NCBI GenBank assembly: GCA_964554535.1
Contig: CAZKPB010000014.1
Coordinates: forward strand, 1 to 64,000
DNA from: DMER64 sp964554535
GTDB taxonomy: Bacteria > Bacteroidota > Bacteroidia > Bacteroidales > UBA932
DNA length: 64,000 nucleotides
Direction: 5' to 3'
The stretch's first letter is position 1. The number at the start of each line of letters is the position of its first letter. Under the pieces are notes generated by a model. That model ran no database searches and had not been told where the DNA came from. It worked only from the letters and a program-made list of their open reading frames with translations. Positions 51,456 to 59,825 of this stretch are shown here, in pieces. Made by a program: the position numbers and the translations under genes.

Positions 51456-54425
51456 TCAGGATTTGATGAGGGCCTTTTTGTTTTTTCCGTCCACACAGAC
51501 AAACAACGGCCGTGGAAAGTCCACACAGCGGAGGTACTGACCGTCGTACAGGGCCGGCATGGCTTGCAGACGGTCCATATCCAGCACGCCTTTCCCCGCC
51601 GAGGGATTGATGGATAAATACCCTATACCCAAGGAGGTGACGTTGTGGAAAAAATGCGTTCCCTGTGACGCTTCAATGATGTAGTCGGGCAGCGAAGATT
51701 CCACAATCACCCGCGCCTCGCTGATGTGTTGCCATTTGACGGGCACCCCGAGGCTTGGGATGGACGATCCCCAGCGGCCGGGGCCAATGAGGATGTACTC
51801 GGCCTTCTCTTCTTTCATACGGTTGTTCAGCGCGTAGAGTTCCTCGGCAATTTTGGCGGTGGTGAGCGGCGAGAACATGTCGGGTTTGACATAGACTATT
51901 CTCTTGAGACCCTTCATGACACCCACGCCCAACGCGCACTCGGAATAACAGATGGCTTGCGAGAGGTCCATGGAATCCCAGTTCACGTTTTCATCTTCCG
52001 GGCTGTTGATGATAGGTCTGATTTGCAACAGGTTGAACACGGCCATTTCTCCCGGGGCCGTATCCATGTTCACGGCAAATTCAATTTCCACCGGACAGCG
52101 CATCTGCTTTTCCCCTATCCGGAGGATGTCCGAGAGGATGCCGGCCAGCGGAAAGGACCCGTATTTTAATATGCGATTAAAGGTGATGACCTTGAAGAAT
52201 TGTTCATAAGGCTTGCTTTCACTGATGCGGTTGTTCTGCAGATCAAAGAAAGAGCAGGTATACTTGGCGTTGCGGAAGTTGGAAATATCCGGCACGGAAA
52301 GGTGGACAATGTTTATACCGTCGTCGGTGGAGGCCCGGAAAGAATCCGGACTCAGGTCAAGGGCCAGCACTTCACGCTGGGCCTCACTCAAGGTCAGTTC
52401 CAGGGTAGAGGTTTGCAAGGCTTTGTCCGGGTAAGCGGGCGAGAAACGGAAACTGCGCTCGCCGTCCACCACGGCCTTTCCCAATCCCATGACCATGTTG
52501 CACACGCCTTCTTCCATCTTTTCATATCCCAGCGGGTAAAGATTCTGGGAACGGGCCACACCGGACAGTGTGGGGAAGAAATATCCATTCTCTTCGGTGC
52601 CGCACACTTCCTGGATGAGCACCGCCATCTTTTCTTCCGACAGTACATTCTGCGAAGACTGGATGTACGCCTTAGCCGCTGCAAAATAGACCGAGGCGTA
52701 GACACTCTTTATGGCACGTACCAGCAGGCGGAGCATCTGGTCGTCATTGCTGCACCGGGGAATCATATAGGTAGAATAGATTCCGGCAAAAGGTTGGCTC
52801 TGCGAGTCTTCCAATTTTGAGGAAGACCTTATTGCCAAGGGCTTTGTAGAAGTTTTCACAAAGAACTTCAACTTGGCGTAGAGGCCCGAGGGAAGGGTGC
52901 TGTTGAGAAATTCCTGCAGGATGGCATCGTCGCTCAATTCTTCTGAAATGATATACTCCAGACCGTTTACAGAGATGAAGTTGTCAAAATAATCGGTGGC
53001 AATGACCAGGCTTCTGGGAATGAGGATGCGCACGTCGGGGTATTTGTAATACTGGTTGTACTCGGCCAAAGTGGCGTTCATGAAGGCCAGGCCGCGGGCC
53101 TTACCGCCTATGGAACCCTCTCCTATCTTGGCAAAGCCAATGGTATCACTGTAACCGGCTTCGTTAAACTGCACCACGATGCCCTGCCCCAGCAGGGTCC
53201 GGTAGTCCTTGATTAATGCGATAAGGGCCTGCCGGTGTTCGAAAATGGAAGAAAAATGGCTGGAATTGATGCTGCGCAATACTTTGGCAAGCGGAAACAT
53301 ACCTCTGGCATACAACCATTTGGACAAACTCAGTTGAGACAGATAGTAAGACAGTACGTGGTCAGGAACCGTGGCCAGCATCTGTTGCATCTGGGACAGG
53401 TCTCGCGCCTTGCCAATGATTTCTCCGGCGTCGTTGTCTCTGAAGATGAAATCGCCAAAACCGAATTTCCGCAAGATGACCGCCCGCAACTCGCTCAATA
53501 AGGTTTTTGAGGTCTTGGCAATGAAGCCGGCACCCAACTCGGACGCCACTTTACTGTAAGACATCTGGGAGGACTGCATGATGACCGGCATCCAGGGCGT
53601 CTCGGCCTTGACTATTTTACACAGGTCCACGCCCGCGTCGCTCTTCTCGGTCTCGGGGCGGTCGCCGGCATGGACAATCATGCCTATATCGGTAATCACC
53701 CCCAGGAGGTTCTGCTTGTATTTCTCGTACATCTGTACCGCCTCGGAATAATTGGTGGCCAGCAATACTTTGGGACGGGCGCGCTTGCGCAGGATCAGTT
53801 GGTTCTGATTATAGGCGTCCTTGAGCAGTTCACTATTCTGCTGCAGAATGATTTTGTACAGTTCGGGCAGGTAGGTGGAATAGAAACGTATGGAGTCTTC
53901 CACCAGCAGAATGGCCTGTACACCGCTCTCAAAGATGTCCGAGTCCGCATTGAGTCTGTCTTCCATGAGCTTGATAATGGCAATAATCAAGTCCGAATTT
54001 CCGTGCCAGCAGAAGATATTATCTATGGCGGCACACTTGCGCTCATCTATGCGACGGTAGATTTCTTTGGAGAAACTGGTCAGCAGCACCACGGGCAGTT
54101 GCGGGTCTATTTCCTTTACCATACAGGCAAAATCAAAGACATCCGGCAGGCCCACATTGTACATGGTCAGTACAAAGTCAAAACTTTTGTCCTGCTGCAG
54201 CAGTTCTAGGGCGCCGGCAGTGGTCTCCACCTGGGTCAGGGACGGAGGATTGCTTATATTCAAATCAATGTATTCCTGATTTATCTGAGAATCTATATGC
54301 CCGTCCTCTTCCAGAATGTATCCGTCATAACTGCTGCACACAAGCAAAATTTTGTGTATGCGGTGTTTCATTAAATTTTCCTTGGAAACATTGTCCAAAT
54401 TGAGATGAAAAGTTGGCTGATCCAT
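51456..54425 (-). CDS. PEP/pyruvate-binding (PPDK N-like) protein with two receiver-like domains
   Basis: 989 aa, cytosolic. Residues about 20-165 and 170-330 resemble response-regulator receiver domains. The first has Met where the phosphorylated Asp is expected (FVLTMYNVGLP); the second keeps it (GVITDIGM) with a C-terminal Lys (GAGFIAK). Residues about 440-930 match the ATP-grasp nucleotide-binding domain of PEP synthase/PPDK (GEGSIGGKARGLAFMN, AIRSSSKLEDSQSQPFAGIYST in parts). The His swivel and PEP barrel domains are absent, so it cannot be a full PEP synthase. Function unproven; possibly a phosphotransfer regulator of carbon flux. Its stop lies 7 nt from that of the convergent Nei-like gene. 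Confidence 0.85.
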   Translation of the reverse strand: MDQPTFHLNLDNVSKENLMKHRIHKILLVCSSYDGYILEEDGHIDSQINQEYIDLNISNPPSLTQVETTAGALELLQQDKSFDFVLTMYNVGLPDVFDFACMVKEIDPQLPVVLLTSFSKEIYRRIDERKCAAIDNIFCWHGNSDLIIAIIKLMEDRLNADSDIFESGVQAILLVEDSIRFYSTYLPELYKIILQQNSELLKDAYNQNQLILRKRARPKVLLATNYSEAVQMYEKYKQNLLGVITDIGMIVHAGDRPETEKSDAGVDLCKIVKAETPWMPVIMQSSQMSYSKVASELGAGFIAKTSKTLLSELRAVILRKFGFGDFIFRDNDAGEIIGKARDLSQMQQMLATVPDHVLSYYLSQLSLSKWLYARGMFPLAKVLRSINSSHFSSIFEHRQALIALIKDYRTLLGQGIVVQFNEAGYSDTIGFAKIGEGSIGGKARGLAFMNATLAEYNQYYKYPDVRILIPRSLVIATDYFDNFISVNGLEYIISEELSDDAILQEFLNSTLPSGLYAKLKFFVKTSTKPLAIRSSSKLEDSQSQPFAGIYSTYMIPRCSNDDQMLRLLVRAIKSVYASVYFAAAKAYIQSSQNVLSEEKMAVLIQEVCGTEENGYFFPTLSGVARSQNLYPLGYEKMEEGVCNMVMGLGKAVVDGERSFRFSPAYPDKALQTSTLELTLSEAQREVLALDLSPDSFRASTDDGINIVHLSVPDISNFRNAKYTCSFFDLQNNRISESKPYEQFFKVITFNRILKYGSFPLAGILSDILRIGEKQMRCPVEIEFAVNMDTAPGEMAVFNLLQIRPIINSPEDENVNWDSMDLSQAICYSECALGVGVMKGLKRIVYVKPDMFSPLTTAKIAEELYALNNRMKEEKAEYILIGPGRWGSSIPSLGVPVKWQHISEARVIVESSLPDYIIEASQGTHFFHNVTSLGIGYLSINPSAGKGVLDMDRLQAMPALYDGQYLRCVDFPRPLFVCVDGKNKKALIKS

Positions 54426-54484
54426 GATATTGATGATAATTTTTCAAAAATAGACAATTCTGCCGCAGAATAAATGATAGTCTC

Positions 54485-54492
54485 TATTTTTG
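54485..54492 (+). promoter_or_regulatory. -7 box of gdhA
   Basis: TATTTTTG matches TAnnTTTG, 19 nt upstream of the gdhA ATG. No good -33 TTTG is visible at the usual spacing. Confidence 0.4.
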
Positions 54493-54511
54493 TTGGTATA
54501 AAATTAATCTC

Positions 54512-55861
54512 ATGACAAGAAATGAATATGTTGACCAGTTCATGGCCAACGTGATTACCAAAAACCCGGGCGAATCCGAATTTCACCAGGCCGTAGAAGA
54601 AGTATTGGACAGCGTGGCCGATGACGTCATTGAAAGTCCTGAACTTATGAAAATGAAAGTAATGGAACGCATTGTGGAACCCGAGCGAGTCGTCCTGTTC
54701 AGAATCCCATGGCTCAATGACAACGGAGAGGTAATGATTAACAAGGGATACCGCGTACAGATGAACAGCGCCATAGGTCCCTACAAGGGCGGACTCCGCT
54801 TCCACCCTTCCGTCAACTTATCCATTCTCAAATTTCTTGCCTTTGAGCAGACCTTCAAAAACGCACTGACCACCCTTCCCATGGGCGGCGGTAAAGGCGG
54901 GTCCGACTTTAATCCCAAAGGAAAAAGTGATCTGGAAATCATGCGTTTCTGTCAAAGTTTTATGACCGAGTTGCAACGCCACATAGGGCCAGACACCGAC
55001 GTGCCGGCCGGCGACATTGGCGTAGGCGGACGCGAAGTGGGCTATCTGTTTGGCCAGTACAAACGCCTGCGCAACGAATTCACCGGCACCCTGACCGGCA
55101 AAGGCCAGAGTTTTGGAGGGTCCCTGATTCGTCCCGAGGCCACCGGCTACGGAGCCTGCTACTTTGGAGAAGCCATGCTGGCCACTCGCGGCAGTTCGTA
55201 CAAAGGAAAGACCGTGGCCATCTCAGGATCGGGCAATGTGGCGCAATACGCAGCCAAAAAAGCCATAGAACTGGGAGCCAAGGTGGTCACACTGTCCGAT
55301 TCCAACGGATACATCTATGACCCGGAAGGCATCTCGGCCGCCAAACTGAGCTACGTCTTTGAATTGAAAAACGTACTCCGGGGACGTATCAAGGAATACG
55401 CGTTCAAATATCCCGAGGCCAGCTACACGGAAGGAGAACGCCCGTGGAACGTGCCCTGTGACATTGCCATGCCCTGCGCCACCCAGAACGAAATCAACGG
55501 AGAACAGGCGCGCGTCCTGGTGGCCAACGGTTGCCAATGCGTGGTGGAAGGCGCCAACATGCCCTCCACACCCGAGGCCATTGCCGTATTCCAGCAGGCC
55601 AAACTGCTATACTCGCCCGGAAAAGCCTCCAATGCCGGCGGCGTAGCCACGTCCGGACTGGAAATGACCCAGAACTCCATGCGAATCAAATGGAGCGCGG
55701 ACGAGGTAGACGCCAAACTGCACGAAATCATGTCCGGCATCCACACCACCTGTATGGAATACGGCACTGAACCCGACGGCTACGTGAACTACGTCAAGGG
55801 AGCCAACCGGGCGGGATTCATGAAGGTGGCCTCGGCCATGCTGGGACAGGGGCTGGTATAG
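54512..55861 (+). CDS. gdhA: NADP-type glutamate dehydrogenase
   Basis: 449 aa hexameric-type glutamate dehydrogenase assimilating ammonia with 2-oxoglutarate. Signature regions are GPYKGGLRFHPSVN (substrate lysine region), PMGGGKGGSDFNPKGKSD with catalytic Lys, and PAGDIGVGGREVGYLFGQYK with the catalytic Asp segment. The Rossmann motif is GSGNVAQYAAKKA, and the acidic-to-Ser cofactor pattern VVTLSDSNG is that of the NADP-preferring bacterial S50-type enzymes. Length is standard. It is monocistronic and is followed by 187 bp of imperfect repeats. Confidence 0.97.
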   Translation: MTRNEYVDQFMANVITKNPGESEFHQAVEEVLDSVADDVIESPELMKMKVMERIVEPERVVLFRIPWLNDNGEVMINKGYRVQMNSAIGPYKGGLRFHPSVNLSILKFLAFEQTFKNALTTLPMGGGKGGSDFNPKGKSDLEIMRFCQSFMTELQRHIGPDTDVPAGDIGVGGREVGYLFGQYKRLRNEFTGTLTGKGQSFGGSLIRPEATGYGACYFGEAMLATRGSSYKGKTVAISGSGNVAQYAAKKAIELGAKVVTLSDSNGYIYDPEGISAAKLSYVFELKNVLRGRIKEYAFKYPEASYTEGERPWNVPCDIAMPCATQNEINGEQARVLVANGCQCVVEGANMPSTPEAIAVFQQAKLLYSPGKASNAGGVATSGLEMTQNSMRIKWSADEVDAKLHEIMSGIHTTCMEYGTEPDGYVNYVKGANRAGFMKVASAMLGQGLV

Positions 55862-55895
55862 GGTCGCCTCCGGCTCTGTTCCCACCATCACCGCC

Positions 55896-56010
55896 AGATG
55901 TGTCGGTTGAAGGCCCTAAACCGTCACATCTACCACGGGAAAACGGCCAGAAGCAGCCATTCGGGATTGTGATGTATTGATTTTAGGGGTCAAACCGTGT
56001 CACATCACAA
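55896..56010. repeat. Two imperfect hairpins with shared AAACCGT..CACATC motif
   Basis: Stem A: 55896-55908 with 55919-55931, 12 of 13 pairs. Stem B: TTGTGATGT (55967-55975) with ACATCACAA (56002-56010), perfect 9 bp, 26-nt loop. The right-hand sides of both contain CTAAACCGTCACATC and TCAAACCGTGTCACATC, an imperfect direct repeat. They lie between gdhA and the convergent 94-aa gene and could act as transcript-end structures. No T-tract follows. Confidence 0.45.
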
Positions 56011-56048
56011 ATGGACTTGCAGATAGATCAATGGAGGCCGGATCTGAA

Positions 56049-56333
56049 TCAATAATGAACTAATTCCCTGCGTCCATCCTTGTGCACCAACAAGATGCCG
56101 TCATGCTGGACAAAAGCGCGGGAGATACCTTCCGCGGCAATGGTCTTGAGTAACCGGTTGTTGACGTCCCGCAACTCGCAGGCGCCCGATTCGTAAGTGA
56201 TTACAAAACGGCGTTCACCCGGCAAAAAGTCAGCAAACTCGGCCTTCTGCCCGTTGCCCACTTCACGGATGACCGTACCGCTGTCGGTGCGTATGACAAT
56301 TTGCCCGCTGGGCTTGATTTCAAAAAGATTCAT
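56049..56333 (-). CDS. Small hypothetical protein, 94 aa
   Basis: Not recognised. The sequence is beta-rich and cytosolic (MNLFEIKPSGQIVIRTDSG, VITYESGACELRDVNNRLL, FVQHDGILLVHKDGRRELVHY), suggesting a small beta-sheet fold or a fragment of a propeller blade set. It starts 5 nt after the OsmC-family gene and is on the same strand, so it is translationally linked to it. No cysteines matter for an obvious redox role except one. Function unknown. Confidence 0.7.
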   Translation of the reverse strand: MNLFEIKPSGQIVIRTDSGTVIREVGNGQKAEFADFLPGERRFVITYESGACELRDVNNRLLKTIAAEGISRAFVQHDGILLVHKDGRRELVHY

Positions 56334-56338
56334 ACTGG

Positions 56339-56788
56339 TTATTGTTTTACTATCTCCATTTTGACTTCAACAGTCACATTCCCTTTAATCATGGCCCATA
56401 CCGGGCACAAAGTATCTTCCGCAATTTTCAAAGCTGCCTGTATTTCCGCTTCCGATAACTCCTTTGAATGAATTTTCAAGAGCAGCAGGATGTGTTTAAG
56501 TGCCTTGGGATGTTCCTCACGCACGGTGCCGTAGACTTCCGCTGATAAACCCGCGACACTCTTTTTCATCCTATAGCGCAGCAAAGACAAGAGCGTTGTG
56601 CTTACGCAAGAGCCAAAAGCTATCATAAGGAGCTCGAGCGAAGTATAACCTTTGCCTGTTCCGATAGGCGGGAAGTAGTCTACCTTTACGGCCGGATTTT
56701 CGCGGGCCGTAGCGTTGAACATTGACTTATCGTCAATGGTTTGCAGTTTTACTGCTAAAGTGTTGTCGAGAGAGCACGAGGTATTCAT
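56339..56788 (-). CDS. OsmC/Ohr-family protein (OsmC-like)
   Basis: 149 aa with the OsmC fold order. The two redox cysteines of hydroperoxide reductases are in place: one in FGSCVSTTLLSLL and one in AEDTLCPVWAMIKGNVTV. Central helices contain KHILLLLKIHSKELSEAEI. These cytosolic enzymes reduce organic hydroperoxides using lipoyl or bacillithiol-type thiols. It overlaps no gene and precedes the 94-aa frame by 5 nt. Subgroup (OsmC versus YhfA) is not certain; the VDYFPP... GKGYTSLELLMIAFGSC segment favours the broader OsmC-like YhfA type. Confidence 0.88.
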   Translation of the reverse strand: MNTSCSLDNTLAVKLQTIDDKSMFNATARENPAVKVDYFPPIGTGKGYTSLELLMIAFGSCVSTTLLSLLRYRMKKSVAGLSAEVYGTVREEHPKALKHILLLLKIHSKELSEAEIQAALKIAEDTLCPVWAMIKGNVTVEVKMEIVKQ

Positions 56789-56971
56789 AATTGAACGGGA
56801 TTAATTTCAAAGAGATTTATACTGGATAATCTTTACACAAAGATACAACATATCCGACGGCCGGTAAAAAAAATTGAAAAGCCAAGAGAGAACCCTATGA
56901 ATGAACCCCCTTGATTCCGCAGACGGTGCCTGCGAAATTCATAATATTTTGCCAAGCAGACGGAAAACGTA

Positions 56972-57004
56972 AAAGAGGTGCAACCACTTGTATTACACCT
57001 CTTT
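56972..57004 (-). terminator. Intrinsic terminator of dnaK
   Basis: AAAGAGGTG (56972-56980) pairs with CACCTCTTT (56996-57004) around a 15-nt loop; on the minus strand the downstream end is TTTT. It lies 32 nt after the dnaK stop and has the same GAGGTG stem as the terminator at 34908-34943. Confidence 0.75.
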
Positions 57005-57035
57005 GAATTTAATTGCCTTTCGACTTTTATGCCGA

Positions 57036-58985
57036 CTATTTCACTTCTTCAAAATCCACATCTTTCACTTCACCTTCATCCTGTCCACCCTTCTGCGAAC
57101 CGGCATCGGCTCCTGGATTGGCATTAAACCCGGCATTGGCTCCGGCACCCGCACCCGCACCTGCATTAGCCTGAGCATTCTGGGCCGCCTTGTACATCTC
57201 TTCCGAGGCAGCGTGCCAAGCCTTGTTCAACTCTTCCAGCGAAGCGGTGATGGCGGCTACATCCTGAGACTTGTGAGCGGCCTTCACTTTTTCAAGAGCG
57301 GCTTCAATAGGAGCCTTCTTGTCTGCGGACAACTTGTCGCCGAATTCTTTCAACTGCTTTTCCGTTTGGAAAATCATACTGTCGGCCTCGTTTATCTTGT
57401 CCACACGTTCCTTTTCCACCTTGTCGGCATCTTCATTGGCCTTGGCCTCGTCACGCATACGTTTGATCTCGGCATCACTCAGACCGGAAGAAGCTTCAAT
57501 ACGAATCTTCTGTTCCTTACCGGTACCCTGGTCCTTGGCCGATACATTCAAAATACCGTTGGCATCAATATCAAAAGACACTTCAATCTGCGGCACACCG
57601 CGGGGTGCGGGAGCAATACCGTCCAGATGGAAGCTACCAATCAGTTTATTGGCGCTGGCCATGGGACGTTCGCCTTGCAGCACGTGGATTTCTACGGACG
57701 GCTGGTTATCGCTGGCCGTGGAGAATACCTGTGACTTGCGGGTAGGAATGGTGGTGTTGGATTCAATCAACTTGGTCATTACACCGCCCAAGGTCTCAAT
57801 ACCCAGACTCAGAGGAGTAACGTCCAGCAACAGCACGTCCTTTACGTCTCCGGAAAGCACACCGCCCTGAATGGCTGCCCCTACGGCAACCACCTCGTCC
57901 GGGTTAACCCCCTTGTTAGGCACTTTGCTAAAGAATTTTTCCACAATCTGCTGAATGGCGGGGATACGTGTAGAACCGCCCACCAGAATGACGTCATCAA
58001 TATCCGAGGCCTTCATGCCGGCATCGGACAGCGCCTTGCGGCAAGGTTCCACGGTGCGCTGAATCAGCGTGTCGGCCAATTGTTCAAATTTGGCACGGGT
58101 AAGGGTCTTTACCAAGTGTTTGGGCACGCCGTCCACCGGCATGATATAAGGCAGATTGATTTCCGTGGAGTTCTGGCTGGAAAGTTCAATCTTGGCTTTT
58201 TCTGCGGCTTCTTTCAAGCGTTGCAGCGCCATGGGGTCCTTGCGCAAGTCAACGCCCGCGTTTTCCTGCTTGAATTCGGAAGCCAGCCAGTCAATGATGG
58301 TCTGGTCAAAGTCGTCACCGCCCAGGTGGGTATCCCCATTGGTGGACTTCACTTCAAACACACCGTCACCCAGTTCCAGAATGGAAATATCAAACGTACC
58401 GCCACCCAAGTCGTATACAGCCACCTTCATATCCTTGTTCTGCTTGTCCAGGCCGTAGGCCAGGGCTGCGGCAGTAGGCTCGTTGATGATACGGCGCACC
58501 TTCAACCCGGCAATTTCACCGGCTTCCTTGGTGGCCTGACGCTGCGAGTCGCTGAAGTACGCAGGTACGGTGATGACCGCCTCTGTCACTTCCTGACCCA
58601 AAAAGTCCTCGGCCGTCTTTTTCATTTTTTGCAGTACCATGGCCGAGATTTCCTGCGGGGTGTACATACGGTCGTCAATCTTCACTCGCGGAGTGTTGTT
58701 TTCACCGCGTTCCACATGATACGACATACGACCGCGTTCAAGCGCCACCTGATCATAGGTTTCGCCCATGAAACGCTTGATGGAATAAATAGTTTTGTTG
58801 GGGTTTGTGATGGCCTGACGCTTGGCGGGGTCGCCGATTTTACGTTCTCCGTTGTCTGCAAAAGCCACTACGGAAGGCGTAGTGCGTTTACCTTCACTGT
58901 TAATAATCACCACCGGTTCATTGCCTTCCATAACGGCAACGCAAGAGTTGGTTGTACCTAAGTCGATTCCAATAATTTTTCCCAT
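57036..58985 (-). CDS. dnaK: Chaperone DnaK (Hsp70)
   Basis: 649 aa, canonical. The N-terminal actin-like ATPase opens GKIIGIDLGTTNSCVAVMEG, with the conserved VITVPAYFSDSQRQATK, VYDLGGGTFDISILE and VGGSTRIPAIQ blocks. The substrate-binding domain (from about residue 385, LLLDVTPLSLGIETLGGVMT) and helical lid follow, ending in a Gly/Ala-rich tail and an acidic EGEVKDVDFEEVK EEVD-like motif. With grpE-dnaJ elsewhere in the window it completes the Hsp70 cycle. Monocistronic. Confidence 0.99.
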   Translation of the reverse strand: MGKIIGIDLGTTNSCVAVMEGNEPVVIINSEGKRTTPSVVAFADNGERKIGDPAKRQAITNPNKTIYSIKRFMGETYDQVALERGRMSYHVERGENNTPRVKIDDRMYTPQEISAMVLQKMKKTAEDFLGQEVTEAVITVPAYFSDSQRQATKEAGEIAGLKVRRIINEPTAAALAYGLDKQNKDMKVAVYDLGGGTFDISILELGDGVFEVKSTNGDTHLGGDDFDQTIIDWLASEFKQENAGVDLRKDPMALQRLKEAAEKAKIELSSQNSTEINLPYIMPVDGVPKHLVKTLTRAKFEQLADTLIQRTVEPCRKALSDAGMKASDIDDVILVGGSTRIPAIQQIVEKFFSKVPNKGVNPDEVVAVGAAIQGGVLSGDVKDVLLLDVTPLSLGIETLGGVMTKLIESNTTIPTRKSQVFSTASDNQPSVEIHVLQGERPMASANKLIGSFHLDGIAPAPRGVPQIEVSFDIDANGILNVSAKDQGTGKEQKIRIEASSGLSDAEIKRMRDEAKANEDADKVEKERVDKINEADSMIFQTEKQLKEFGDKLSADKKAPIEAALEKVKAAHKSQDVAAITASLEELNKAWHAASEEMYKAAQNAQANAGAGAGAGANAGFNANPGADAGSQKGGQDEGEVKDVDFEEVK

Positions 58986-59114
58986 AATATATTTTTCTAA
59001 ATTGTTTGCTTCTTATATATGTCTGCAGTTAGCAGCTGCCCGATATTTCTCAAGACTTATGCCAAAGGGAAATTGACTGACAGGATGGCAGGAATTATAT
59101 TTCCGTAAAATAAC

Positions 59115-59122
59115 TACATTTG
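59115..59122 (+). promoter_or_regulatory. -7 box of the RluA-type gene
   Basis: TACATTTG matches TAnnTTTG. The predicted start of transcription, about 59130, supports ATG 59143 rather than 59128 as the start codon. Confidence 0.45.
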
Positions 59123-59142
59123 CGTTGATGTTAACTAATTCT

Positions 59143-59817
59143 ATGGAAACACTCCCTTTGACAGAACGCATTCTGTATGAAGACAACCATTTGCTGATTG
59201 TCAACAAACTTGCCGGCGAAATAGTACAAGGTGACAAAACCGGCGACACCCCGCTCAGTGATGCGCTCAAAGACTTTCTCAAAGAACGCGACCACAAGCC
59301 GGGCAACGTGTTTCTTGGGGTCACCCACCGCATTGACCGCCCGGTGAGCGGCCTCTGCATTTTTGCCAAAACCTCCAAAGCGCTGGAACGTATGAACCGG
59401 CTCTTTGCCCAGGGAGACGTACACAAGACCTACCGCGCCCTGCTTACCCAACGTCCCCGTCCCGATGCCGCTACCCTTACGCATTACCTTACCCGCAACG
59501 AGAAACAAAACAAGTCTTACGCCTGGCCCTCTCCCCGACCCGATGCCAAGGAGGCCGCCCTGCGTTACCGTTTTCTGGAAAGCACCGAACACTACCATCT
59601 GGTGGAAGTGGAACTGCTTACTGGAAGACACCATCAAATCCGCTGCCAGATGGCCGCCATTGGATGTCCCATAAAAGGGGACCTCAAATACGGCGCACCC
59701 CGTTCCAACCCGGGCGGCGGCATTAGCCTGCACGCCTACCGGATAGTATTTACACACCCGGTAAGCCAAAAGGAAATTACAGTAATTTCCCCTCTGGATA
59801 AATTATCTGGTAAATAA
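59143..59817 (+). CDS. RluA-family pseudouridine synthase
   Basis: 224 aa. It converts specific uridines in rRNA or tRNA to pseudouridine. Motif I is LTERILYEDNHLLIVNK. The catalytic Asp is in GVTHRIDRPVSGLCIFAKTSKAL (H-R-I-D). The later KTYRALL and LLTGRHHQIRCQMAAIG-CPI-GDLKYGA blocks complete the RluA pattern. No S4 domain is present, so it belongs to the RluA/RluC-like short forms; which base it modifies is unknown. The start at 59143 follows from the promoter position. The downstream lipoprotein begins 8 nt later. Confidence 0.92.
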   Translation: METLPLTERILYEDNHLLIVNKLAGEIVQGDKTGDTPLSDALKDFLKERDHKPGNVFLGVTHRIDRPVSGLCIFAKTSKALERMNRLFAQGDVHKTYRALLTQRPRPDAATLTHYLTRNEKQNKSYAWPSPRPDAKEAALRYRFLESTEHYHLVEVELLTGRHHQIRCQMAAIGCPIKGDLKYGAPRSNPGGGISLHAYRIVFTHPVSQKEITVISPLDKLSGK

Positions 59818-59825
59818 TACCCTCT

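Noticed and set aside
58080..58961. 293-codon plus-strand frame opposite dnaK
   Set aside because: dnaK is unambiguous on the other strand; antisense frames of dnaK are a common artefact.
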